From: Heliocidaris erythrogramma
Lineage: Eukaryota; Echinodermata; Echinoidea; Camarodonta; Echinometridae
Direction of reading: 5' to 3'
Length of the DNA: 64,000 nt
NCBI GenBank assembly: GCA_025617745.1
Contig: CM046853.1
Span: forward strand, 4,150,873-4,214,872
Shown here: positions 1-9,729 of the stretch, piece after piece
Layout: the number at the start of each line of letters is the position of its first letter
Numbering within the stretch: the stretch's first letter is position 1
Notes under the pieces: model-generated
Databases searched by the model: none
What the model was told of the DNA's origin: nothing
What the model saw: the letters and a program-made list of their open reading frames with translations, nothing else
Translations under genes and position numbers: made by a program

Positions 1-337
1 TAGGGAATTTATAATCTTACTAAGCACTAGTTGCCAGCTAAACTAGTAGCCTTTTATGCACATGGGCCCTGAGCTTTAGTTGAGCCTTTATTTAGTACGT
101 TGTTGATAATTTTCAGTTTTGCCTACCAAATGAGAACCGGTAGAGTGATACGGCACCCTATCACCCCGCCCCCACCCCCTTGTCGGACGAATCTGATATT
201 CATCCTTATTTCCAAAATTTACGTGTATTTTGTTTTCAGTCTAAAAGCTTTAAATGTGTTTTCTCGGCATCCTTCTAGGTCATTGATCAGATTTTCTTCC
301 CAGAATGAGTAACTGTTTCATTCTTTTATTGCCCTAG

Positions 338-723
338 ATTACAAAGTTTCCTTGACATTGGATGAGCAGTTGCTGAATTGTCAGAAGCATCTCGCAACCT
401 TCAAGCAGCTCTATGATGATATGTGTAAGGGGTTCTGTAACAACAACAGCGTCATATCATCCCAGGATGAACGATGCCAACGTGTTGTCAAGCCTATACC
501 AATCTTTAAAGTGTCTCCTTCTGCTTTAGATGCGATTCGATGGGCTGTAGGCCCTCGTCTTGATCATGATGATGACATGGTAAATAATGAGATGATGGCT
601 GATGGTGAAGAAGTCTCGCTGGAAGCTGACCATCTTCAGGTTCTGGTTACAGGGAGTAATTTCATGGTGGGATCGGTGATCCATGTCATCGAACCTAACA
701 TGCTCGATGAAATAGACTACTGA
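338..723 (+). CDS. FPGS: Folylpolyglutamate synthase, last coding exon
   Basis: FPGS adds glutamates to folates in the cytosol and mitochondria, keeping them in the cell. The exon opens after a pyrimidine-rich acceptor ending CCCTAG at 337, with two bases completing a codon begun upstream, and ends at a TGA after ...DEIDY. About 127 residues are visible. The C-terminal stretch LQVLVTGSNFMVGSVIHVIE matches the conserved FPGS ending (VLVTGSLHLVGGVLKLLEP in vertebrates as I recall it). The earlier parts LDEQLLNCQKHLATF and FKVSPSALDAIRWAVG fit the C-domain segments that precede it. The ATP-binding N-domain exons lie off the left edge. Possible polyadenylation signals (ATTAAA) lie near 907 and 934. 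No damage is seen. Confidence 0.88.
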
Positions 724-1616
724 GTTTTCTATTCTTAGAATCTCTTCAGGGGATCAGAGGTTTTAGTTTGTAAAATGATTTAACTACTTGACAATGTTCT
801 AATTTTTTGGATTAGTTTGATATAATCATACATCACTCGTGGAAGAAATAGTGGCTAGTTTGTTCATGCACATTCACCAAAGAAAATCTAAAATTCTCAC
901 ATGTTCATTAAATCTCTTACAGGTACATTCACATTAAAGCATAGTACATGTAAATGTATTGCTATATGAGTAAGGAACAAAGAAACGGGAAGCAACAAAT
1001 ACTACATCTGCCCCTATCAGTTACCCTTTCCTGGTCCCTTAATTGCATCACTATGTGGGTGGGGAACGGGCACGACAGACAAACTCTCCTCCATCGAAGG
1101 AAGGGCAGACAAAAAGAGGAATAGCATGGATAGGCAAGAGAGAGAAAGAGAGAGGGAGGGAGGGGAACAGATTAAAACGATTCATTGCACCTTTTCTCTG
1201 TAAGGCACAGGTGACACCAAATATTAATAATAGTTAAAGTAATAATAATTATAATAATAACAATGATAGTGATAATGGTGATAATGAAAAAATAATGATA
1301 ACAATAATAATAATGATAATAATAACATTTAATACTGAGTGTTGAAGGTGTGAAGTCTGTGACGAATATACAAATGCCCTAAGTGAGAAAATGAACTCCC
1401 AGTTTTAAAATCAATACGAAAAATAGTTAATTTGAATGAAGATGAAATTATGAAAATGGTCTGTTTGCATCTAAGCTATTTCATATTGATGATTCATTAT
1501 TGGATGATTCAAGAAAATATCATTTTGTGCTCACTGTTCACAAGCTTTAGACTTTTTTAGTTGGCCCAGGCCCACCAGATCTCTTAGGAAGTGGTTACTA
1601 GTCTTTTAGTGTTCAT
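724..1616. other. FPGS 3' flank, no gene seen
   Basis: This holds the FPGS 3' UTR and downstream flank. It contains a purine-rich AGAGAGAAAG tract near 1,133-1,165 and a degenerate AAT/GAT microsatellite at about 1,223-1,330. No convincing coding exon is seen on either strand. Confidence 0.6.
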
Positions 1617-2142
1617 TACTTAAGGGGCTTTTAGACTTTCACGGATCACATCACGGATCATCCCGGATCTTAATCCGGGGTGATCAGGCGTGATCCGGCG
1701 TGCGACACCACGATTTCCTCTCAATGCCGGTGTGGATACGTTCTGAACTGGGTGAATACACGGACAAGTGCGGTGTCTATACGAACAGACAAGGTAACGC
1801 ATACGGAGCTAACACGGAGTTCAAGGAAGAGCGCGGAGGCTACTGGGTCCTTCCTTATACGGTCCTTCCTTATAGGGTCCTTACACGGAGGTGTTCGTTG
1901 TCTATTGAGATATCCCGGGAATGTTGACGGGTGAGTTGAGCTTGTAGGCGCTCATTTCTTATAGGCAAAATATAAGGAATTTCAAACCCGGATGAAACCG
2001 GTATTAGTACGGACCTCCCGGTGTCTACACGGAGTGTCCAGGATGTATTCGGCAGCTACACGGAGGTACACGGTGCCAACAAGGAAGAGTACGGACTGGT
2101 TTTCATCCGTGAACTCCGGGATGAAAAATAAAGCAAGCTTAA

Positions 2143-2435
2143 AGGGATACTCAACCGCAGATTGTGGACGTTTTAATGCCGCGAGAGGGCATCGTGATCG
2201 TTACCTGATCATGCCGTTGCCCCGCGGGGCGCAAACCTCGGATAGACTGGTCGCCGCACAAACATGCACGCTCCGCCTGAGCTCGAGCTCTCGTGCGAGA
2301 TTCGGTCGGCATCGTGCAGTCGAAATGTAATCCCACTTAGTCCAACGGACGCGTTCGACGCACAAACTTTGTGTACGAGTGAATGGGACTTACGCAATCC
2401 TGACTTTCCCCACGGCCGCCCAGTGGCGTATCCCT
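2143..2435. mobile_element. Kolobok-type MITE, family K1 copy 1
   Basis: A 293-bp element begins AGGGATAC and ends GTATCCCT, flanked on both sides by TTAA (2,139-2,142 and 2,436-2,439). The interior is GC-rich for this window, with GAGCTCGAGCTC and CCCCACGGCCGCC. Two diverged copies occur at 52,079-52,376 and 60,726-60,937. TTAA target sites with A-G-G-G termini fit the Kolobok (T2-like) group. It lies inside the foldback element at 1,619-3,967 and is therefore younger than it. Confidence 0.75.
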
Positions 2436-3499
2436 TTAATTTTTTTCCCGGGATATGCCGGTACGCCAAGGATCACGCCGGCTGCCTCCACGGTGTATAC
2501 ACGGTAATGCCGGTGATAATACGGATGATCCCGGAGTGACGATCCGGGATGATCCGGGATGCGTCTTTTTTTTTCGTAACCAAGCCTAGGCAGATTTCGC
2601 ATTTTTTCATGAATATGCATGACGCAGGGTGGGGAAACGGTTCCGATTGGTCTTCATGAAAGCACGGTCGCCGGTGGGGGAAAAAAAGTCCCTGGCCTGT
2701 ATGTTTTCATTCGCAACACACAGTACTAGTCTACGTCGCATGCCGTGCATGCACGCACGCAAGCATGAATGAGTCAATATAATACATGTGGACCTAGGCC
2801 TATCCCTCCTTTTCCGACCAAAACTGACACTGCCACTGGCATTACTCTGAAAATAGGTCTATGCGTATATTGACAATTGCCCATCGTAATTTTCTCCACA
2901 AATGAACTTTACAACAATATGCAGAATCAAGACACAGACTCTAGGCTAGGTCTAACAACGTTAGAGTCTTACTGTTCACGTTAGAAATTTCGTTGCATGC
3001 ACACTGTAATTAGCACTTGCACCCTGCTCCTGTAACACACATTGCCCTGAGTTGAGAACTGCAAGAGTCTTCAGGACTGAAAGAAGCAGACTACTACTAA
3101 CGTTCCAATAGTAGTACTAACGTTAGTACCAAGAAAACAACTAATTATTTTGGTGACCTTTTAGCTGATGAAAACAAAGTGCGTAACTAGTTATTGTAGG
3201 TAGATCTAAAATCATCTAGATGTAGATCTACCCCCATCATCAATCATTTACTAGTACTGATTAGATGTAGGTCTAACTCATCATGCTCATTGACCTTAAA
3301 ATAACATTCACTTAATCGCGTTAAACTTAACTGAAATTGAAAATTGTAACAAAATTGGTCTAGTTAGAGTAGATCTAGAGTAGTTAGAGTCTTGGCTAGA
3401 CATACCTGCAAATTTGATGATATCACACCATCACATTCCGATTCCATTTACGTGGAGGCAATTCTAACTCTTATATTAACAAGCTGTGCTTTTCCTTAG

Positions 3500-3700
3500 G
3501 TTCTCCCATGATACTACTTTTTTCTATTGACTAATGTAAATTTTCCACTTTTGACTGTATGTACATGTACATTGGAATTGTTATTGATCATGATAGTTTC
3601 GAAATTTTGAACGATGTATGCTCACCAATTGTAATGTTCATGGCAGATTTCTGCAGTATTATGAAATAAATTCATTCAATTCATTCATTCATTCATATTA
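3500..3700 (+). mobile_element. LINE 3' end fragment with ATTC repeat tail
   Basis: A GAAATAAATTCATTCAATTC run followed by repeated ATTC units is typical of the 3' tail of CR1-like LINEs in this window. No reverse-transcriptase frame is attached. It sits inside the right half of the foldback element. Confidence 0.35.
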
Positions 3701-3967
3701 AGATCTAACTTAGATCGATAATAGATTCAGTGCAAAAACGTAGACTAGGTGCCTACACGTTGAACACATACGATCAAAATATAGCGCTGTACATAATACT
3801 AGTATGCGTACGTGCGTGCAGGCCAGGGACTTTTGACCAATCGGAACCGTTTCCCGACCCTGCGTCATGAATATTCATGAAAAAATGCGAAATCTGCCTA
3901 GGCTTGGTTACGAAAAAAAAAGACGCATCCGGGATGCGATCCGTGAAAGTGTAAAAGCCCCTTACGG

Positions 3968-5430
3968 CTTTTGTCCAAACACAGTTTATCCCGTCAAATA
4001 AAGCCACGTATATTGACTGTAGTATTATGAGAACTGCCATTGCCTGACGTGTTTCATAAAATAATTAAATACGGCTTGAAATTCTTTCATTCTACTAAGA
4101 CATTATGGTATATAATTATATGGACTAAAAAGTGTAACATATTCTATGTACTTCGAAATAATAGCGGTGGTTGGAGAATATTACGAATATTATTTGACAG
4201 TTAGTGATATTATTCTATAATCATTATTTTTTATCATTTTTACAAGTAATAGTGATGGGAACAAAATGAAATGTTGCCATATTATGATATAATCAAATTT
4301 ATTTTATCATAATGGTGATGGGAACGAAAATGACATAGGGATTACATGTATATTTAATTCAAAATTATATGCATGTAATAGCATCAAGTATTTTCTGAAG
4401 TCTGAACGTACATTTTATTTCAAGATTGATCTATATAATGAATGAAAGAAAGAACGAACGAATGGAGGAATAAATAATTGTATGAATTCACTAACATTAA
4501 AGAAGTATGAATGATATTCACAAGGTATAAACATATGTATCCGATTATGGGAGACCGCGAAATATGACAAATGGCTCATGAAAACGTGGTTCCCTTATGC
4601 TACATGTAATGTTACAACTAAAATGCTCGTTAAATTACTTCTGAATATAAACTAACAAAGTGTTATCGTAAAATAACTTCAGAAATGCAGTGACTATACG
4701 TAAATATCTATAAAGCTTTGAAACTGCATATATTGGCAAGAAGTAAATTTCATCACCTTCTACGTGTCATATACGCCTGTATGGAAACCAATTATTTCTT
4801 TATAGTATTGTATGCAAACTGAACAGTGTAATTTTAGATTGATTATTTGTAATTTATTTTTTATGCGTGTTTTAAGAGTGTCCAAAAGCAAAGGCTGAAA
4901 ATTTCACTTTACGAAGTAACAAAGTATTTACATATAGTCATTTTTATATTATCGTTACAAATTTACCATAATCATATTATAAATAATAAATGATAAACAT
5001 ACTTAGTACACACATGTATAACAGTCTCTCTTCTCCGTTCAAAGATCATTGGCAGAGATATGTGACATGTTGAATTGCCTTCCATTTCTACTATTAATCC
5101 ACCTGTCTCAGCTGTTTCTAGGCCGGTCTAGCTCAAGCTCTTAAAAACCCTAACTAATTTTGGTGTTTTTGCCTCCTAATTTTCTAAATATTTACTGTAG
5201 TCATCACTGGTGAAACTTGTACCATTCTTTACAAGGAAATAATTGTGTAAATTTCATATTCAAAATTTTAAAAAGAAGTGAGTGTTCGAAAAATGTACAA
5301 ATTCAAAATCTATACATTATACCTATAGAAAACTACATGATTATCAAATACTATATATGGATACATGATCGCAGCAAGACGATGGGGCTAGTGGCTGCAG
5401 CAAGAGAAGAGGCAGTGAGAGTATGGATTG
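3968..5430. other. AT-rich intergenic, nothing recognised
   Basis: This is AT-rich DNA without an open frame showing coding character, with no inverted repeat of note and no RNA gene. The only local feature is a short GAAAGAAAGAACGAACGAAT run near 4,443. Confidence 0.5.
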
Positions 5431-5435
5431 AAGGA

Positions 5436-5437
<2 letters not shown>

Positions 5438-5471
<34 letters not shown>

Positions 5472-5553
5472 GGAGAGAGAGGGGGAGAGAGAGAGAGAGC
5501 GAGAGAAAGTAGAGAAAGCGGGAGAGAGGGTGGAGAAAAGGGGGAGAGGGGAT
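5438..5553. repeat. GA-rich microsatellite
   Basis: A nearly pure GA run (about 5,438-5,466) grades into a purine-only tract of GAGAGG and GGGAGAG units. The open frame across it is a by-product of the repeat. Confidence 0.9.
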
Positions 5554-5945
5554 GCGAAGTAGGTGGATGATATAAAGGCTACATTCTAAGATAATGAAAT
5601 ATCATATATATGTAATAATGCAATATGTGAAATATATTTTGGATTTTTGCAACATGGTCATATATTTTCTAACGATAACTTCTAACGCTGGTATTTAAAA
5701 ATCATTTTGCAAAACTATACATAACTTGTCTGATTAGAGTAAATATGAATAGTATTTATATATAAATGTACATGCGCTCTTGACAAATTATCGAATACTG
5801 AATTCGAAAAGTATTTCAAAACAAAAGGAGAGACCTTGCCAATTTCTATAAATCAAAGCTTTATCTTGATTGGCTCTCTTCTCTTAGTTCAAATATTTTC
5901 TCCCGCCTATGTACAGTGTCAATTATACACTACAAATCAATTTAA

Positions 5946-7844
5946 AGGGAGAGTCAATTAGAATTACATTTCATGATAATATCAAAGTATTGTGTCAATA
6001 CTGCTAGAAATCGCATATACTTTTTATTAAAAAGATCTGTGTACTTCTCTAAGCTTCGTTGAAATTGCCTAAATCGCACGTTTATCAGCTAGTCTGTCAC
6101 GCCCCTCGAAAAATAGGGCCCAGTCACGTGCCTTGTCAGGTGACCTGTGACGTACCATCGGGAACATCTAGCTAGCGGACGACGCTTGTCTGTGTATATC
6201 CAGTGCAGGGAATTTTGGATAGGCATGATAGGAGTGCATATCTCAAGAAAATGCCGAGGAGATGTGTTGTTGCTGGGTGCAGCAAAGGCACCAGCGATGG
6301 TGTCAGTCTGCACACCTTTCCTAAAGATGATGCAACTCGAAAAATTTGGATTTCAAGGATCAAGCTGACGCGAGCTAGCTCAGTGGGATGGCCCTTCCGC
6401 TCACAGTACTGTTTGCAGTGACCACTTCAGGGAGGAGGACTTCGATAGATAGTCAGGCCCTCAGGCCAGGGGCTGTATGACCAGCTAGGATTTGCGCCCA
6501 AGAATAAAATGCTGCGGCCGACACCTATCCCTGTCATCAGACAGACTGGGAACTGAGGGCTGTGGAACTGGAAGCCAAACACAGAGAGCTAAAAAAACAA
6601 GAGTCGGTCTGCAGTTCTGAAGCTGGAGTCACTGGAGAAAAAGAGGGTAGGTCTACCGTACCGTACCGTAGAGCCCGGGGGGGGGGGGGGGGGCACTTAA
6701 CCTGTTTTTGGATGTGGGTGTGCCGCTGCCAATCTCAAAACAGGGGGCTAAGGAGCTAAATGGTTAATTGAGGAAGCTCATTTTTGAGGGTCTAAGGAGC
6801 GAACGGGCTCATGGGCAGAGCTAATTTTAGCTGCTCGCGATCTCACTACTCTGGTACACATACGGTGCATGAGCTGAGTCAGCGGTCGCAGCGCTGTTTT
6901 TAACGCTGTACATGCCGGGCCACTGCACTGGCTCGATGTCGCATGCAGATTGATCTCGCTGAGCCGCCGCTAGCACTAGTAATACCGCGTTCAGTTAGGG
7001 GGCACTAGGCCGCCCAGCTCCCCGCTGCGCTGGCCTGGGAGGCTAGGGAGCGACCGTTCCCGGACAATAGGCTGTGCGCATTGTTTTCTCATATTCTAGG
7101 GAGCGAGTCGGAAGCCAATCGAGGTGCGGTTAGTGAAAATCTGAAAATCGCATATCATGGGAGCGACCCGAGAAGGTTGAAAATGGGGGACGTCACAGCG
7201 GCACATACATGTGTGACATATATATGTGAGTGCCCCCCCCCCCCCTCGGGAGGCAGCTAGCTTGCAGCACACGATTTTGCTGTAATTGTTGTAATATATT
7301 TAGACTTTCATCCAGTCTTTCAGTGTACTTGGTTGTTATCATAAGCACGCACACAAAGATTCGCAAGGTACGGTCAGCAGTAAAGCGGCTGTCCACACGT
7401 CTACTTGTCTGTAAAATATTACGTTTTTCCAAAACATAAACCTAATCCAAAAGAGGAATTATCATGGGTAAAGTGTTTCAAAAAATGCCAGACTTGTCAT
7501 TTGACCTCTACTAAAATGTCTAAACAACCTATTCAAATCCTTTTGGGGGACTTAAAGATTGTCGAAATTGTATAAATAGTGATATGAAAATGGATAAATT
7601 ATCATTCATTTACATTGCCAACATATTAGTCAAACTTAGTGGCTTCGCGGGGGACTTCCCGATGCTACGTCAAATCGCTCTAGCCAATCAGCTGTCAATT
7701 TTTGGGGGCGTTCCCAAATTAGTGAGTTTTTTGACCAATTTCTTGTTACTGGGCAATTTTTTTTCTGTAAAAATTTCAGAATTGTGTCATTGGACCTATG
7801 TACTACATTTTTAGCCCCAATGTTGATTCTAATTGACTCGCCCT
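5946..7844 (+). mobile_element. Kolobok-type DNA transposon with THAP remnant
   Basis: The termini AGGGAGAGTCAATTAGAAT (left) and ATTCTAATTGACTCGCCCT (right) are inverted repeats with one mismatch. Both are flanked by TTAA (5,942-5,945 and 7,845-7,848). A THAP zinc-finger coding segment lies inside at 6,251. TTAA duplication plus a THAP domain is the known combination in the Kolobok superfamily. The 1.9-kb length is short for a full element and no catalytic transposase frame is seen. The interior also holds two poly-G or poly-C tracts (about 6,677 and 7,234). Confidence 0.75.
6251..6465 (+). pseudogene. THAP domain of the Kolobok-type element, frameshifted
   Basis: The frame starts MPRRCVVAGCSKG, the first half of a C2CH THAP zinc finger (C-x4-C), then continues SLHTFPKDDATRKIWISRIK. 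The second half (CSDHFREEDFDR, with the required Cys and His) is in a different frame around 6,410-6,448, so the domain is broken by a frameshift. THAP domains bind DNA and occur in P, Kolobok and host proteins. The TTAA-flanked terminal repeats around this one assign it to the transposon rather than to a host THAP gene. Confidence 0.75.
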
Positions 7845-7848
7845 TTAA

Positions 7849-8200
7849 AGAATATAATGAATGTATGTATGCATGGATAATATTGCAAACGAATGCAGTA
7901 AAACGGTGTTATACATACAACAATAGTCAGAGAACATATAATATGAAATAAAGAATAACATAATAGGTAATAATGTCAAATACGGTAATAACTCAGGGAG
8001 AGTTGGATGAAAAGAAGGAATCATTGTTCTCATCGCAAATTTCTCATCAAAATATGAGAGCATGAAATGATTTAGCTAAGATGTGGGCAACATCACTCTC
8101 AACACAATCCCTTATGTTCTGACACAGTCCCATGTACAGCAGTGTCAAATCTCATACCAAAGACAGAAGAAAGGGCTAAAAATAAGACATTATGAAATGC
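7849..8200. other. Intergenic, nothing recognised
   Basis: This is AT-rich sequence between two DNA elements, with no coding frame, RNA gene or repeat seen. Confidence 0.4.
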
Positions 8201-8202
8201 AT

Positions 8203-8545
8203 ACTTCGGCGTAGCCACTGGGGCACAAGGGGCCATGAGCCCCCTGTTCATCCGCTAAAAAAGAAATGTCATCCATGGAACTTGGGGTTAAGTCTTCAAC
8301 CCTATCCCTACCCCGTCAGAGACCCGTCTTATAAAGAGTTGCGATTGATTCGAATCGATCACAAGTCCTTCAATCGCACATTTCAAATCTCCTATCTCTT
8401 AAGCACAGAGTTGCGATTGATATAAATTGCAAATTAATTGCAACCAATTACAACTCTTTATAAGACGGGACCCAGGTGTTTAGAGGTCACCCCCTCCCCG
8501 TATGTGCCCCCTTCCTTTCAACAAACATGGCTACGCCAGTGAATG
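8203..8545. mobile_element. MITE with GGCGTAGCCA termini, with a nested MITE
   Basis: The left end GGCGTAGCCACTGGGGCAC and right end CATGGCTACGCCAGTGAAT form an inverted repeat. A second inverted repeat lies inside: GTCTTATAAAGAGTTGCGAT at about 8,326 and ACTCTTTATAAGAC at about 8,452-8,466, with GACCC on both sides as a possible target duplication. It has no coding capacity. Confidence 0.65.
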
Positions 8546-9261
8546 CGCATTTACATTTTGAATGTACATGCATTTCTCAAATCTTCCACGAAAAATGTTT
8601 ATGAATTGTTTACAGAATATATTAAAGTTTTGATGCAGATCAACTCAAATTTCAGGTGCCATATCAAAATACAAACAGACTGACTGACTGAGGAGATATA
8701 AATTTTGCCCAGTTACCTGTACATACGCTATTCATTGGTCATTGATTATACAGTGCGTCCCAGATATTTTTGTGTCATCTCACAGAAGAGACTCTAGGCT
8801 ATCCACAGGTATGACAATTTTCTGAAAATATTTTAAAATATTTAATTGGGGAGACTGTTTTCAACTGTCGATTCTAAAACGGTTCTCAACTATGTTGATA
8901 CCAGCCAGAACAAATACCAATTCTTGTCAAGTGTGAATTTTGCACCCTTTAATAAAAAGTGGCTTTTAAACACTCAGGCGTAATTAATAGTAGATTTTTT
9001 TTTGTGCTATTGCATAGGAGAGACCCTAAGCTATCTACAAGAATGGAAATTCATCGAAAATATTCTGAAATATTTATTTTGGGAAACTTTTTAAAAACTC
9101 TTTCCTTTTTTTGGACGCACTGTAGAAGTATTTGTATTGAAGAATCTATAGGCCTACCTATGCGAGATGATACGCTTAATTATCATATCACATCACTGCA
9201 ATGAAATCATTCTGTCAGTTTTGATAGACGTCTTCTTTGGACTATTCTGATCACGTATTAA
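8546..9261. other. Intergenic, nothing recognised
   Basis: No gene is seen. Two diverged stretches near 8,750-8,880 and 9,000-9,120 share a pattern (GAGAC...CTA...GCTAT, then GAAAATATT and AAATATTTA), which suggests an old local duplication of about 120 bp. Confidence 0.4.
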
Positions 9262-9384
9262 GAATTATTAAGAAATTACACACGTTTATGCAGTTTGAAC
9301 CAAAATTAGATATAAAGAGAATACAAAAATAACTGTGGCCGCAGTTGATATTTATGTTCAAAAGTTTAGCTTGTCTAAATCAAA
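9262..9384 (+). repeat. 123-bp direct repeat, copy 1
   Basis: This is nearly identical to 11,234-11,356, from GAATTATTAAGAAATTACAC through TGGCCGCAGTTGATATTTATG to CTTGTCTAAATCAAA. It lies in the 3' flank of the gene at 9,730-12,157, and its partner lies in that gene's intron. Confidence 0.9.
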
Positions 9385-9729
9385 ATAATTTAGACAAAAA
9401 ACCGAACTAATTGTTGCACTATTTCTCTTTATAAGTGGGGTATATTCTCTCAAATTGTATAGCTTATCCAGCCGTGCGTGACCTATTATTTTATGGAAGC
9501 TTGTATCTCCTTAAGTTAAAGTTTAAGAAGTGCGTTATATAGACAGATATCGAATTGTGTCCTCCCACCATATACCCCTCGCCTATTGCTTATTTTTTTC
9601 TTAGACAACTATAATGAAAAACTACCGAAGGAAGTTACTATGGTCATCTGGTAAGTTTTGCTTCGGAATCAGTGTCCTCGCAACCAAAATGGAATGAAAC
9701 AGGGACATGGAAAAAACCGGTATTTATTT

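Larger units (their letters stand above)
1619..3967. mobile_element. Foldback DNA element with GGGGCTTTTA termini
   Basis: The left end (GGGGCTTTTAGACTTTCACG near 1,624) is mirrored by the right end (CTTTCACGGATC read in reverse, then TAAAAGCCCC at 3,951-3,960). A TA or TTA(A) target site is possible. An internal inverted pair, 2,547-2,700 and 3,820-3,945, shares the segment around GGATGCGTCTTTTTTTTTCG and the CCTAGGCAGATTTCGCA motif, so the right 1.4 kb is a hairpin in its own right. The left 0.9 kb is packed with short ACACGGAG, ACGGTGT and GATCCGG motifs, which look like subterminal transposase sites. No transposase frame is seen, so it is non-autonomous. A Kolobok-type MITE sits inside at 2,143-2,435. 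Confidence 0.7.

Noticed and set aside
1992-2620. Several overlapping open frames on both strands
   Set aside because: They lie in GC-richer MITE and foldback sequence, overlap one another in different frames and share no domain. The same frames recur wherever the K1 MITE recurs.
5217-5570. 117-aa frame ending in Glu/Arg repeats
   Set aside because: It is produced by the GA microsatellite. Nothing upstream supports a gene.
6251-6465. Host THAP gene
   Set aside because: The THAP segment lies between matched terminal repeats with TTAA on both sides and is frameshifted, so it belongs to the transposon.
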